Shown here: piece after piece, positions 18,225 through 26,780 of the stretch
How positions within the stretch are numbered: the first letter of the stretch is position 1
How the letters are laid out: each line of letters opens with the position of its first letter
NCBI RefSeq assembly: GCF_003569915.1
Contig: NZ_KZ984453.1
Span: 1-64,000, forward strand
Direction: 5' to 3'
Length of the DNA: 64,000 bases
Source: Comamonas testosteroni
GTDB lineage: Bacteria; Pseudomonadota; Gammaproteobacteria; Burkholderiales; Burkholderiaceae_C
Program-made: the position numbers and the translations under genes
Notes under the pieces: generated by a model
What the model was told of the DNA's origin: nothing
Databases searched by the model: none
What the model saw: the letters and a program-made list of their open reading frames with translations, nothing else

Positions 18225-18641
18225 ATGTCATTCGGAAGCATGAACGACGAGGGCAGCGATGAGGTGATGAACGAGATCAATATGACGCCTCTGGTGGACG
18301 TCATGCTGGTGCTGCTCATCATCTTCATCATCACCGTCCCCGTGATGAAGCACTCGGTCAATGTGGACCTGCCGCGCGCCACCAACCAGCCGGAAGACAC
18401 CAAGCCGGCCACGATCCAGCTGGGCATCACGGCTGACGGCAAATACTCGTGGAACGGCCAGGAAGTCAACGATGCACAGCTGGAAGCCAATCTGACGGCC
18501 GAAGCCGCCAAGGAACCCCAGCCCGATCTGCATATCCGCGGCGACAAGGAAGTGCGCTACGAGCGTGTGGCCCAGGCCATGGCAGCTGCCCAGCGCACCG
18601 GCATCAAGAAGATTGGTTTTGTGACCGATCCCGCCAAATAA
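18225..18641 (+). CDS. exbD: Biopolymer transport protein ExbD
   Basis: 138 residues with one N-terminal helix (about 24-44) carrying the essential Asp in NMTPLVDVMLVLLIIFIITV and a periplasmic domain with peptidoglycan/TonB contacts (VRYERVAQAMAAAQRTGIKK near the C-terminus). Third gene of the TonB-system operon, followed by a terminator. Confidence 0.96.
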   Translation: MSFGSMNDEGSDEVMNEINMTPLVDVMLVLLIIFIITVPVMKHSVNVDLPRATNQPEDTKPATIQLGITADGKYSWNGQEVNDAQLEANLTAEAAKEPQPDLHIRGDKEVRYERVAQAMAAAQRTGIKKIGFVTDPAK

Positions 18642-18664
18642 GCCTTCTGGCTGACGCAAGCGAC

Positions 18665-18687
18665 AACGGCCCTTCGGGGCCGTTTTT
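18665..18687 (+). terminator. Terminator after exbD
   Basis: Stem AACGGCCC/GGGGCCGTT with a short loop and a T-run, 23 bp beyond the exbD stop. Confidence 0.8.
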
Positions 18688-18707
18688 CATGAATATTTGA
18701 ATCAAAC

Positions 18708-18750
18708 AAGCTTCTAGTCTATAAGGAATATAGACTTTAAGCTATCAAAT
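18708..18750 (-). repeat. Short dispersed repeat (ATAGC family)
   Basis: The minus strand reads TTTGATAGCTTAAAGTCTAT and then CTTATAGACTAGAAG, matching the family layout TTGATAGC...CCTAT...GGACTAG. It lies between exbD and hemP. Confidence 0.5.
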
Positions 18751-18846
18751 AAGGAGTAATCTCCACTCCAGCGTTCTGCGCACAACAGATCAGCCCCAAA
18801 AATTCCCAAAATTCTTCAAATGAGACTCAATATCACTTGCGTTTTA

Positions 18847-18866
18847 ATTGAGAATCGTTATCATTG
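18847..18866 (+). promoter_or_regulatory. Fur-box-like operator upstream of hemP
   Basis: Bases TTGAGAATCGTTATCATTG match the Fur pattern (GAGAAT/ATCATT halves around a central CGTT). The site lies about 30 bp before the hemP start, a usual place for repression. Confidence 0.65.
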
Positions 18867-18896
18867 CGACAGTTTTGAAAACAAGGAATCAACGGC

Positions 18897-19112
18897 ATGT
18901 CTGCACCGCTTGCTGCCACTGCTCAGCCCACCAGCCGAGGCACCCTCACCCTGAATGCTTCGACCTCCGAGACACCCTCCACTCCCAGTCATGCCCTGGG
19001 TCTGGACAGCGCCTCTTTGCTCAACGGCCAGAAGGCCGTGACCATCGTGCACAACGGCACCCCCTACCGCCTGCAGGCCACCAAGCTGGGCAAGCTCATC
19101 CTGACCAAATAA
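18897..19112 (+). CDS. hemP: Hemin uptake protein HemP
   Basis: 71 residues. The C-terminal half (LLNGQKAVTIVHNGTPYRLQ then ATKLGKLILTK) is the conserved HemP domain; the first about 35 residues are Ser/Thr/Ala-rich. HemP/HmuP proteins are small DNA-binding activators or modulators of haem-receptor expression in Burkholderiales. AAGGAATCAACGGC precedes the ATG, and a Fur-like site lies just upstream. No haem receptor gene follows, so its target must be elsewhere in the genome. Confidence 0.88.
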   Translation: MSAPLAATAQPTSRGTLTLNASTSETPSTPSHALGLDSASLLNGQKAVTIVHNGTPYRLQATKLGKLILTK

Positions 19113-19255
19113 GAACCGCCACTCTCAACCGTTTCATCGTGGGGCGACACCGAAAGTGTCGTATTCGCCAGCCAAAGTTGCTGTGCAGTGCGAGCCCTCT
19201 CTCGCACTGACGCCTCCAATAGCCACGCGTTTTTTCTCACCACCGTCCAAAGACA

Positions 19256-19289
19256 AAACCCCTGCACGCTTACCAAGCGGCAGGGGTTT
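19256..19289. terminator. Bidirectional terminator between hemP and HbpS-like gene
   Basis: A 10-bp stem AAACCCCTGC/GCAGGGGTTT with flanking A and T runs. It lies 39 bp past the HbpS-like stop. Confidence 0.7.
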
Positions 19290-19328
19290 GGTCTTTGGGC
19301 TCTGCCGCAGACGCGGCAGAAAGAAGCA

Positions 19329-19736
19329 TTACAGGCCCAGAGCGGCAATGCCAGCCTTAGCAACCTGCGCATCTTCATTGGCCTTCACGCCCGAAACGCC
19401 CACGGCGCCCAGCACCTGGCCGTCCTTGACGATGGCCACGCCACCTTCGAGCAGACCGTCCACAAAAGGCGCGCTCAGGAAGGCAGTACGGCCATTGTTG
19501 ATCATGTCTTCGAAGGCCTTGGTGTCCTTGCGGCCCACGGCAGCCGAGCGTGCCTTGGCAGGCGCGATGTGCGAGGAGATGGGCGCTGCGCCGTCCATGC
19601 GCTGCAGCAGCAGCAGGTGGCCGCCGTCGTCCACGATGGAGATCGTCACGGGCCAGCCGTTCTTCAGGGCTTCGGCTTCAGCAGCAGCGGCAATGGCTTT
19701 CACGTCGGCCAGTTCGAGTTCGTGCTTGGTCTTCAT
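19329..19736 (-). CDS. GlcG/HbpS-family haem-binding protein
   Basis: 135 residues covering a complete GlcG/HbpS (DUF336) domain. Landmarks: LADVKAIAAAAEAEALKNGW, VDDGGHLLLLQRMDGAAPIS, AKARSAAVGRKDT, and GGVAIVKDGQVLGAVGVSG near the C-terminus. Family members bind haem or small molecules and are often companions of oxidoreductases; the location beside hemP suggests haem (inference). The ATG at 19736 is chosen by family alignment; the longer frame upstream has no support. Cytosolic, as no signal peptide is seen. Confidence 0.88.
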   Translation of the reverse strand: MKTKHELELADVKAIAAAAEAEALKNGWPVTISIVDDGGHLLLLQRMDGAAPISSHIAPAKARSAAVGRKDTKAFEDMINNGRTAFLSAPFVDGLLEGGVAIVKDGQVLGAVGVSGVKANEDAQVAKAGIAALGL

Positions 19737-19928
19737 ACAGGTACAAGGCTCCGTTGGATTGTCAATGTGACAAGCATATTCTGTACTTTGCTGTTTAAAG
19801 TAGATGCGATGTGAAAAACATTTGATCCCAAAACTGCCATATTCCGCCGGGGTATTGCAAAGCGCTTTTGACGTCCCCACCTAAAATACCTCTGTCGCAA
19901 TACAACTTCCTGAAGGAGGAATGGCTAC

Positions 19929-20621
19929 ATGAACGAACAAGTCACCACACTGGGCTCTGCGGGCTACGGTGTCTCGCAGCAAGAGCGCAACCGTGTCTTG
20001 CGCAATACCTACTGGCTGCTGGCACTCAGCCTGATCCCCACCGTGCTGGGCGCTTGGATTGGCGTGGCCACAGGCATTACCCGTTCTCTGACCGGCGGCG
20101 TGGGCCTGATCGTCTTCATGGTCGGTGCCTTCGGCTTCATGTTCGCGATCGAGAAGACCAAGAACAGCGCCGCAGGCGTGCCTGTGCTGCTGGGCTTCAC
20201 CTTCTTCATGGGCCTGATGCTCTCGCGCATGATCGGCATGATCCTGGGCTTCTCCAATGGCACACAGCTGATCATGACGGCCTTTGCTGGCACCGCCGGT
20301 GTGTTCTTCGCCATGGCCATGCTGGCCACCGTCATCAAGCGTGACCTGTCGGGCATGGGCAAGTTCCTGTTCGTCGGCGCCCTGGTGCTGATGCTGGGTG
20401 CGATCATCAACGTGTTTGTGGGCTCCACCGCAGGCATGATGGCGATTTCCATGCTGGCCATCGGCATCTTCTCTGCCTACATGCTGTATGACCTCAAGCA
20501 GATCATCGATGGCGGCGAAACCAACTACATCAGCGCCACACTGTCGCTGTACCTGGACATCTTCAACGTGTTCCAGAGCCTGCTGGCCCTTCTGGGCATC
20601 ATGGGCGGCGAGCGCGACTGA
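19929..20621 (+). CDS. Bax inhibitor-1/YccA family membrane protein
   Basis: 230-residue inner-membrane protein with seven hydrophobic segments. The hallmark C-terminal region is SAYMLYDLKQIIDGGETNYI, containing the conserved Asp pair proposed as the pH/Ca2+ sensor of BI-1/TMBIM channels, followed by the final helix. In bacteria YccA-like members interact with FtsH. A strong GAAGGAGGAA precedes the ATG. It is a monocistronic gene bounded by a terminator. Confidence 0.93.
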   Translation: MNEQVTTLGSAGYGVSQQERNRVLRNTYWLLALSLIPTVLGAWIGVATGITRSLTGGVGLIVFMVGAFGFMFAIEKTKNSAAGVPVLLGFTFFMGLMLSRMIGMILGFSNGTQLIMTAFAGTAGVFFAMAMLATVIKRDLSGMGKFLFVGALVLMLGAIINVFVGSTAGMMAISMLAIGIFSAYMLYDLKQIIDGGETNYISATLSLYLDIFNVFQSLLALLGIMGGERD

Positions 20622-20644
20622 TCACCAGTCTCGGCTCGCATGAC

Positions 20645-20672
20645 AAAAGGAGTGCCTCGGCACTCCTTTTTT
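20645..20672 (+). terminator. Terminator after the BI-1 family gene
   Basis: Stem AAAAGGAGTGCC/GGCACTCCTTTT with a 3-4 base loop and a T-run. Confidence 0.85.
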
Positions 20673-20687
20673 GTTTAGCATGCCAGG

Positions 20688-21179
20688 ATGAAAAAGACTC
20701 TGTGCCTGCTTTTCACGGCCACCGGCCTGATCTGCGCCCAAGCGCTGCCGGTCGCAGCGGCGGACTTTGCCCAGCATCCGGCACCGCCCTATCGCGGCAC
20801 AGTGCACCTGCCTGACTTCAAAGGGCAGGACAAAGCCTTTGCCAACTTCAGAACCCGCATCCGGGACGGCATGAAGAGCGGCCCCAATTTTGCCGGCAAG
20901 CTGAGCATCATCAGCTTTGGCTGTGGCATTGACTGCCGCGCCGTGCTGGTGGGCGATGTGTCGACAGGCCGCGTGATCGACTTTCCCATCAGCGGGGAAG
21001 ATTTTGCGGGCATCTCTCTGGACTACCGGCTGGACAGCACGCTCATCTCTGCCCGCTGGAACAACTTCAGCACCCGCCAATGCCAGCAAGAACAGTTTGT
21101 GTGGAAGCAGCAGCAGTTCCGCCGCCTGGGCCGCAAGACGCTCGGGCCTAGCGAAGTCTGCGAGCGGCTGGCGCCATAA
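20688..21179 (+). CDS. Exported hypothetical protein
   Basis: 163 residues. A signal peptide (MKKTLCLLFTATGLICAQAL, cleavage near AAA-DF) leads a mature domain of about 138 residues with four cysteines (CGIDC, RQCQQEQ, EVCERL), probably disulfide-bonded in the periplasm. I do not recognise the family. The sequence FGCGIDCRAVLVGDVSTGRV followed by DFPISGEDFAG is likely its conserved core. It lies in the same direction as the lipoprotein gene 64 bp downstream. Confidence 0.7.
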   Translation: MKKTLCLLFTATGLICAQALPVAAADFAQHPAPPYRGTVHLPDFKGQDKAFANFRTRIRDGMKSGPNFAGKLSIISFGCGIDCRAVLVGDVSTGRVIDFPISGEDFAGISLDYRLDSTLISARWNNFSTRQCQQEQFVWKQQQFRRLGRKTLGPSEVCERLAP

Positions 21180-21243
21180 AGCCTGGCCATTTTTTTCACG
21201 CAGCGCCTCAACTTCTTCCCGTTAATGCCGATATCCAGTCAAG

Positions 21244-21609
21244 ATGAAGTCAAACCACCTGCCCCGCCTGCTTGCCGTCACCCTGATCCCTCTGGTGCTG
21301 GCCGGCTGCAAGATTGAAGACATCCCAGGCCTGGGCCCGGACCCGCGCACCGTCGCACGCGAGGCCGAGGCCAAGGCCATCGGCGGCGCCTGCCGCCACG
21401 CCATGCGCGGGCTGGAGGACTGCTACACGCTCAACCCCAAGTCGCCCAAGGCCCTGGTCTTCGCCGGCTGGCGCGATATGGACGAGTACATGCGCTCCAA
21501 CAAGATCGAAGGCGTGCCCTCGGTGCTGGGCCAGTCCGCCCCTGAGGCGCAGCGCCAGTCCGGCAACAGCGAGCCAGCCGCCACCGGCACGGGCCGCAAC
21601 AAAAGCTGA
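21244..21609 (+). CDS. Putative lipoprotein
   Basis: 121 residues with a lipoprotein signal (lipobox LAGC, Cys at about residue 22) and a short domain containing GGACRHAMRGLEDCYTLNP and SPKALVFAGWRDMDEYMRSN. The Pro/Ala/Ser-rich tail looks unstructured. The Cys pair within about 12 residues may form a disulfide. No functional family is recognised. It probably sits in the outer membrane. It is followed by a strong terminator. Confidence 0.75.
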   Translation: MKSNHLPRLLAVTLIPLVLAGCKIEDIPGLGPDPRTVAREAEAKAIGGACRHAMRGLEDCYTLNPKSPKALVFAGWRDMDEYMRSNKIEGVPSVLGQSAPEAQRQSGNSEPAATGTGRNKS

Positions 21610-21666
21610 ACCAAGGCGGAGAACGCCAGCCCCATTTCGAGAGCCAGACAAGGCTCAAGTGCTGAC

Positions 21667-21697
21667 AAGCCATGGCAAACCTGCCATGGCTTTTTTC
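21667..21697 (+). terminator. Terminator after the lipoprotein gene
   Basis: Perfect 11-bp stem AAGCCATGGCA/TGCCATGGCTT, 4-base loop and a T-run. It lies 75 bp before the converging rlmD end. Confidence 0.85.
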
Positions 21698-21769
21698 ATG
21701 GAGCCACAAAGACTGCGGCGCTGACGCAACTGCGCAGCGCTGACACAGTTCCGGGCCTTGAGAGCAGAT

Positions 21770-23269
21770 TCAGGCGCGCTCGAACACGGCCATGGATTCC
21801 ACGTGGGCCGTGTGCGGGAACATATTCACCACACCGGCAGCCACGCAGCGGTAACCCGCCTGGTGCACCAGCAGACCCGCATCGCGCGCCAAGGTGGCGG
21901 GGTTGCAGCTCACATAGACGATGCGCTGGGGGAAGTTCCAGTTTTCCTGGCCTTCGGGCAGCGGCGGCAGCAGATCGGGCTGCTCTTCGCTGGCCACACC
22001 CACCTGCTTGCCGCCGGTGCGAATCTGGTGAATATCGGCCAGCGCCTTGGACAGCGCAAACGCGCCTTCGCGCGGAGGATCAACCAGCCACTTGTCGGCA
22101 TTGCCGTCGGCAATCAGCATGGCAGGTGTCATATCGAACAGATTGCGCGCCACAAAGCGGGTGGAGGCCAGCTTGTCCTCATCAGCGCGACTGGCGTTGT
22201 TGGCTGCGTAGTTCTCGTGCGAGCGCTTGACCAGCGTTTCCGAGCCTTCGATGCCCAGCACCTCCCGCGCCATGGTGGCAATGGGCAGTGTGAAGTTGCC
22301 CAGGCCACAGAACCAGTCGATAACGCGCTCGTCCTTTTTCGCATCCAGCAAACGCAGCGCACGCGTCACCAGCACGCGGTTGATATGCGGATTGACCTGG
22401 GTGAAGTCCGTGGGCTTGAAGGGCATGGTGATGCCAAAGTCCGGCAGACCATAGGACAGCTGCTTGCCGCCCTCTTCCATCAGATGCACGGTGTCCGGGC
22501 CCTTGGGCTGCAGCCACCACTGAATCTGGTGCTCAGCCGCAAAGTCGCGCAGGCGCTGCTTGTCGGCATCGCTCAGCGGCTCCAGGTGGCGCAGCACCAT
22601 GGCCGTCACTTCGTCGCCGCACGCCACTTCGATCTGCGGGCAGGTCTCGCGGGCATCCATACTGCCGATCAGCGCGCGCATGGGCAGCAGCATCTCGTCC
22701 ACATGGGGCGGCAGGATCTTGCAGACTTCCATGTCGGCGATGTAGCGGCTCTTGCGCTCGTGAAAGCCCACGAGCACCTTGTCCTTCTTGACCACATAGC
22801 GCACCGACAGGCGCGAGCGGAAGCGGTAACCCCAGGCCGGGCCTTCGATGGGGCGCAGCAGGGTCTCGGGCTTGACCTTGGCCAGATGCCAGAGGTTGTC
22901 TTCCAGCACGCGCTGCTTGATGGCGACCTGGGCACCCACATGCAGATGCTGCATTTTGCAGCCGCCGCAGGCACCGGCGTGCAGGCCAAAGTTGGGGCAG
23001 CCGGGCGTCACACGCTGCGAGGACTCGCGGTGGATTTCGGTCAGCGTGGCGGCTTCCCAGTTGTTTTTCTTGCGGTGGGTATTGGCGCTGACGATTTCGC
23101 CAGTCAGTGCGCCGTCGATGAAGACGACCTTGCCATCGGGCTTGCGGGCAACGCCCTGAGCTTCCATGTCCATGGACAGCACTTCCAGCCAGCCCTCGGG
23201 CAGCGCGGGTGCGTCAGACGAAACTTCGGGCGGGTCTTCGGGAATTTTTTTGTCGCGGGATTCACTCAT
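21770..23269 (-). CDS. rlmD: 23S rRNA (uracil-1939-C5)-methyltransferase RlmD
   Basis: 499 residues. A TRAM-like N-terminal region (about 25-95) is followed by the [4Fe-4S] cysteine cluster ([18 protein letters not shown], about 107-125) and the SAM-dependent RNA m5U methyltransferase domain. That domain carries [16 protein letters not shown] (SAM motif), the nucleophile region [12 protein letters not shown], and a C-terminal Glu in [10 protein letters not shown]. The longer frame starts 22 codons earlier; the ATG at 23269 ([14 protein letters not shown]) was chosen as the likelier start. It is a monocistronic housekeeping gene. Confidence 0.95.
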   Translation of the reverse strand: MSESRDKKIPEDPPEVSSDAPALPEGWLEVLSMDMEAQGVARKPDGKVVFIDGALTGEIVSANTHRKKNNWEAATLTEIHRESSQRVTPGCPNFGLHAGACGGCKMQHLHVGAQVAIKQRVLEDNLWHLAKVKPETLLRPIEGPAWGYRFRSRLSVRYVVKKDKVLVGFHERKSRYIADMEVCKILPPHVDEMLLPMRALIGSMDARETCPQIEVACGDEVTAMVLRHLEPLSDADKQRLRDFAAEHQIQWWLQPKGPDTVHLMEEGGKQLSYGLPDFGITMPFKPTDFTQVNPHINRVLVTRALRLLDAKKDERVIDWFCGLGNFTLPIATMAREVLGIEGSETLVKRSHENYAANNASRADEDKLASTRFVARNLFDMTPAMLIADGNADKWLVDPPREGAFALSKALADIHQIRTGGKQVGVASEEQPDLLPPLPEGQENWNFPQRIVYVSCNPATLARDAGLLVHQAGYRCVAAGVVNMFPHTAHVESMAVFERA

Positions 23270-23410
23270 GGTGCCCGATTGTCTCAGGCTGGCCCATACC
23301 CGAGAGGCAAGCCCGTTAAAAACGCGGCGCGCCAACTTGGCTTCGCCGCGGTAAAAAAAGCGTCAAATCAGCCTTGAGTCCTTACAGAATTTAGGCTGAA
23401 TGCTATGCAA

Positions 23411-23722
23411 TCAGAAGCGCTGATCTTCGCGCAAGCGGCGCTCGCGGTTGTTGCGGGCCTGGGCAATCTGGGCACGCTCGGCGATCAGATTGACCTCGGT
23501 CGCACAGTTGTATTCATCGAGCGAGAAAAACATGGTCGCGCCCGGCGAGAGCTTGGGCACCGTCATATGCAGCGGCAGCGACAGATCGACCGGCGAGCGG
23601 TTGGAGCGGTAGATCAGCTCGTTATTGGGCGCATAGACAAAGTAGCAGGCGGCAGACGCGGCCTGGGCCAGAGCGCAGGCCGAAAGAACCAGCGTGGCAC
23701 GCAATGCGGATATGGCGGTCAT
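23411..23722 (-). CDS. Exported hypothetical protein
   Basis: 103 residues. A signal peptide ends at ASAACYF (about residue 25). The mature part of about 78 residues contains two cysteines (ACYFVYAPNNE, DEYNCATEV) and ends in a charged Arg/Glu-rich helix (IAQARNNRERRLREDQRF). I do not recognise a family. GGGAGACT precedes the ATG. It is an isolated gene between rlmD and the GbsR-type regulator. Confidence 0.7.
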   Translation of the reverse strand: MTAISALRATLVLSACALAQAASAACYFVYAPNNELIYRSNRSPVDLSLPLHMTVPKLSPGATMFFSLDEYNCATEVNLIAERAQIAQARNNRERRLREDQRF

Positions 23723-23933
23723 CTCAGTCTCCCTTCCTGGTCAGGGCGTCATGCCCTTGAGTGTTGCCCGTGTGTGTAGCCCTTTTGATGGCCATTGTAG
23801 AGGGCGAGCCGATGGAGCCCAACAGCTCTCAACTTTCCATATTTAGAGAAATTAGCCTTCTCTCCTTAATTTATATAGACATACAGCTATTAAAACAGGA
23901 GTATTCAGGGGTTTCCAAGTCCTATAAAAATAC

Positions 23934-23957
23934 AAATTTCTGTATTGACAGAAATTT
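23934..23957. promoter_or_regulatory. Perfect palindromic operator upstream of the GbsR/MarR gene
   Basis: AAATTTCTGT-ATTG-ACAGAAATTT is a perfect 10-bp inverted repeat with a 4-base spacer, 22 bp before the regulator start. A near-copy with the same spacer occurs at 24528-24551 before the next gene. The twin sites argue for autoregulation (inference). Confidence 0.7.
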
Positions 23958-23979
23958 CAAGCACAGCCACACTGCGCTC

Positions 23980-24522
23980 ATGCAACTGAGTCCTATCGCC
24001 GAACGTTTTGTGCAGCACTGGGGAGACATGGGCCACGCCTGGGGCGTGAACCGCACCGTCGCCCAGATTCACGCCCTGTTGTTCTTTCATGGCCGCCCGC
24101 TCAATGCCGATGACATCTGCGAGACGCTGGGCGCTGCGCGCTCCAATGTCAGCACCAGCCTCAAGGAGCTGCTGAACTGGAACCTGATCCGCGCCAGCCG
24201 TAAAAGCGGCGACCGGCGTGACTATTTCGAGACCTCGGCCGATGTGTGGGAGCTGCTGCGCACCATTGTGCGAGAGCGCAAGCAGCGCGAGTTCGACCCC
24301 ACCAGCGCCATGCTTCGCGAGCTGATTGCCCAGCCCGAGTTCGAGCAGGAAACGCCCGACACCCAGGACCGCGTGCACGAGACGCTGCGGCTGATGGACT
24401 CTCTGGGCGTGTGGACGGATGAGATGCTGCGCCTGTCGCCGGCCACTCTGGACAAGATTTTGCGCTTAGGAGCGAGCGTTCAGCGCTTTGTCAGAGGCGG
24501 CAAGGACGGCGAAAAGTCCTGA
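23980..24522 (+). CDS. GbsR/MarR-type transcriptional regulator
   Basis: 180 residues, GbsR-like winged-helix regulator. Its HTH spans about residues 25-95 (TVAQIHALLFFHGRPLNADD, ICETLGAARSNVSTSLKELL, then the wing RKSGDRRDYFE), followed by a helical C-terminal dimerisation region. The ATG at 23980 matches the family start (MQLSPIAERFVQHWGDMGHA); the frame is open 73 codons further upstream, but that DNA holds the operator. A palindrome repeated in front of this gene and of the downstream oxidoreductase suggests that it represses itself and the following operon. The signal is unknown. Confidence 0.88.
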   Translation: MQLSPIAERFVQHWGDMGHAWGVNRTVAQIHALLFFHGRPLNADDICETLGAARSNVSTSLKELLNWNLIRASRKSGDRRDYFETSADVWELLRTIVRERKQREFDPTSAMLRELIAQPEFEQETPDTQDRVHETLRLMDSLGVWTDEMLRLSPATLDKILRLGASVQRFVRGGKDGEKS

Positions 24523-24527
24523 ATTTC

Positions 24528-24551
24528 AAATTTCTGCGAATGCAGAAAAAT
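24528..24551. promoter_or_regulatory. Second copy of the GbsR-linked palindrome
   Basis: AAATTTCTGC-GAAT-GCAGAAAAAT: the right arm matches the inverted left arm at 8 of 10 positions with the same 4-base spacer as 23934-23957. It lies 15 bp before the start of the oxidoreductase gene, overlapping where a ribosome-binding region begins. Confidence 0.65.
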
Positions 24552-24565
24552 GCAAGGAGTTGTGT

Positions 24566-25447
24566 ATGCGAGTTCTGATCTGCGGCGGCACCGGCTTTCT
24601 GGGCAGGCATATCGTCAATGCACTGGCACAGCAGGGGCAAAACCCCGTCGTGCGCAGCCGCCACTCCGACCCGGCACTGGACTTTGCCAAGCTGGACTCG
24701 ACCCAGGACTGGCTGCCGCATCTGCAGAATGTGGACGCCGTCATCAACGCCGTGGGCGCCTTGCGAGACAAGCCCGGTGAAGATCTGCAGACGCTGCACA
24801 TGACAGCGCCCGCCGCCCTGTTTGATGCCTGCGCCCAGGCAGGCATACGCCGCGTGGTGCAGGTCTCCGCGCTGGGTGTGGACAAGGGCGATACGCTGTA
24901 CGCCACCACCAAGCGCGCGGCGGACGACTATCTGCTGGCTCTGGGCGCACAGGGCGCGCTGGACCCGGTTGTGGTGCGGCCCAGCATCATCTTTGGCGGC
25001 GGCGGGGCCAGCAGCAAGCTGTTTCTGCTGCTGGCCGGGCTGCCCGTGCTGCCCCTGCCCCGCATCATGCGTGACGCCTTTATCCAGCCCGTGGCCGTGC
25101 GCGATCTGGCCGAAGCCATCGCCACGCTGGCCACGCGCAGCACACCCGGCGGCGTGGTCGAAATCGGCGGGCCGCAGCCCGTTTCGGTCGAGCGCTTTAT
25201 CGCCAGCCTGCGCGCCCAGATGAACTATGGCCCGGCCCATGTGCGCCTGCTGCCTGCCTGGATCAGCGCCGCCAGCGCCAAACTGGGCGACCGCATCAGC
25301 TGGATGCCCTGGTGCAGCGAAGCCATGGCCTTGCTGGAGCACCACAATGTGACCGACCCTGCCACGCTTGAGCAACTGCTGGGCCGCGCGCCGGTCGATA
25401 TCCACCAGATGCTGGCCACCCTGCCCAAGGGAGGACGCCGTGGCTAA
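24566..25447 (+). CDS. NAD(P)-binding SDR-type protein (NDUFA9-like)
   Basis: 293 residues with an N-terminal Rossmann motif (MRVLICGGTGFLGRHIVNAL) of the atypical SDR/NmrA/complex-I NDUFA9-like group. Further landmarks are DAVINAVGALRD, RRVVQVSALGV, YATTKRAADDYLLALG (the Y-x-x-x-K equivalent reads YATTK) and VVRPSIIFGGGG. The reaction is unknown. AAGGAG precedes the ATG at 24566. It begins a three-gene unit with the DoxX-like and DUF2269 membrane proteins, overlapping the next gene by 8 bp, which suggests a membrane-associated redox function (inference). Confidence 0.85.
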   Translation: MRVLICGGTGFLGRHIVNALAQQGQNPVVRSRHSDPALDFAKLDSTQDWLPHLQNVDAVINAVGALRDKPGEDLQTLHMTAPAALFDACAQAGIRRVVQVSALGVDKGDTLYATTKRAADDYLLALGAQGALDPVVVRPSIIFGGGGASSKLFLLLAGLPVLPLPRIMRDAFIQPVAVRDLAEAIATLATRSTPGGVVEIGGPQPVSVERFIASLRAQMNYGPAHVRLLPAWISAASAKLGDRISWMPWCSEAMALLEHHNVTDPATLEQLLGRAPVDIHQMLATLPKGGRRG

Positions 25448-25853
25448 GCCTCTGCCAACACCCATCAAGGCCATGCACGCCAGCCTGGTCATTGTCTGGC
25501 TGGGCACGGCAGTGGTCAGCGCGCTCGATGATCTGGGCCTCTCGGGCCTGAACCACGAAGGCGCGCGCCTGCTGGCCGCTGGCGGCATTGCCAGCCCCGA
25601 CGGGCAGGCACTGCTGATCTGGTCCGGCCTGCTGGCCGATCTGCTCATTGGCCTGGCCCTGCTGCTGCGCCCGGGTCGCACCAGCTATCTGGCTGCACTG
25701 GCAATGATGTGCGCCATGACGCTGATCGGCACCGCGCTGCAACCCGCGCTGTGGCTGCATCCGCTGGGGCCGCTGCTCAAGAACCTGCCCATTGCCGCCA
25801 TGCTGTGGTTTCTGCTGCAGGCCAATTACCCAAACTCCAAGGTTTCGCCATGA
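25440..25853 (+). CDS. DoxX-like membrane protein
   Basis: 137 residues with four hydrophobic helices and the NHEGARLLAAGGIASPDGQA/LLIWSGLLADLLIG pattern of the DoxX-like family, whose members have been linked to membrane redox processes; the function here is unknown. The start is a GTG at 25440 supported by GGGAGGA immediately upstream and by overlap with the previous gene; ATG alternatives are out of register. It overlaps the next gene by four bases (ATGA). Confidence 0.8.
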   Translation: MAKPLPTPIKAMHASLVIVWLGTAVVSALDDLGLSGLNHEGARLLAAGGIASPDGQALLIWSGLLADLLIGLALLLRPGRTSYLAALAMMCAMTLIGTALQPALWLHPLGPLLKNLPIAAMLWFLLQANYPNSKVSP

Positions 25854-26326
25854 ATACCTATCTGCTGCTCAAGACTTTGCACATTCTCTCCAGCGTGCTG
25901 CTGGTGGGCACGGGCCTGGGTTCGGCCTTCTATATGTTCTTTGCCAACCGCAGTGGCTCGGTTTCGGCACAGGCCGTCGTCAGCCGCCTCGTGGTGCGCG
26001 CGGACTGGTGGTTCACCACGCCCTGCATCTTTATCCAGCCCATTACCGGCATTGCCATGGCCAATATGGCAGGCTGGCCACTGACCACACCGTGGCTGGC
26101 CCTGTCCTTAGGTCTGTATGTGCTGGCGGGCCTCTGCTGGCTACCCGTGGTCTGGCTGCAGATTCGCATGGCGGCCATTGCCCAGCAATCGAACGCGCAG
26201 AACCAGCCCCTGCCGCGCCTGTACCAGCACTACCAGTTGCGCTGGGAGAGCCTGGGCTACCCGGCCTTTATCGCTATGGCGGGCACTTATTACCTGATGG
26301 TGAACAAGCCTGCGCTCTGGGGCTGA
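25850..26326 (+). CDS. DUF2269-family integral membrane protein
   Basis: 158 residues with four membrane segments. The start MNTYLLLKTLHILSSVLLVG, the PITGIAMANMAG region and the last helix are typical of DUF2269 proteins, sometimes related to copper-resistance or haem-binding membrane proteins. Conserved His in KTLHILSS and near YQHYQLRWESLGYPAF could bind a cofactor (inference). It is the last gene of the GbsR-linked operon. Confidence 0.82.
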   Translation: MNTYLLLKTLHILSSVLLVGTGLGSAFYMFFANRSGSVSAQAVVSRLVVRADWWFTTPCIFIQPITGIAMANMAGWPLTTPWLALSLGLYVLAGLCWLPVVWLQIRMAAIAQQSNAQNQPLPRLYQHYQLRWESLGYPAFIAMAGTYYLMVNKPALWG

Positions 26327-26780
26327 GCGCTCTGGGCCTCTTCTGTAAATACCTCAATTGCGTGATAGCTTTCAAAAAACAGGCGTGAGAAATTAGCACC
26401 GCACTCCAGTGATGGGTTCCGTCTGTTTTTTACAGAAACTTTTTTGGGTCTCCTCTTTTTCTTCAAGCCTTACGCCCCTGCTCGCAGGGGCTTCTTTTTT
26501 GCCCCTGTTGCAGGGTTGCGCTCTCATCGCATTTTTGAACCATCCCGCAAATGAGGTAGCTCTCAAAACCCTGCGGCAGCCCGAGCGCCCAACCTGCTCG
26601 CTTCCCTTGCCATCACTCTGCACCTATTTGCAAAGAAATGTCTCTGAGTCACCGCCTCGATGATGACTACATAAACACAGGAATATCTCCGACAGCGACT
26701 CAGATTGATACAAATAAATCAATTTGATAAAACTGAAAACACCCCGGGAGCCTTCTTCCCGGCCCCTTCAGGAGTCGCGC
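26327..26780. other. Intergenic region between DUF2269 and MHYT genes
   Basis: 454 bp with no credible gene. It contains a TGATAGCTTTCAAAAAACAGG trace of the short dispersed repeat (about 26360), a strong terminator-like hairpin at 26474-26500, and AT-rich DNA at 26660-26750 that could hold the MHYT promoter. Confidence 0.5.
26474..26500 (+). terminator. Terminator hairpin downstream of the GbsR-linked operon
   Basis: Stem GCCCCTG/CAGGGGC around CTCG, followed by TTCTTTTTT. It lies about 150 bp past the DUF2269 stop. Confidence 0.7.
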
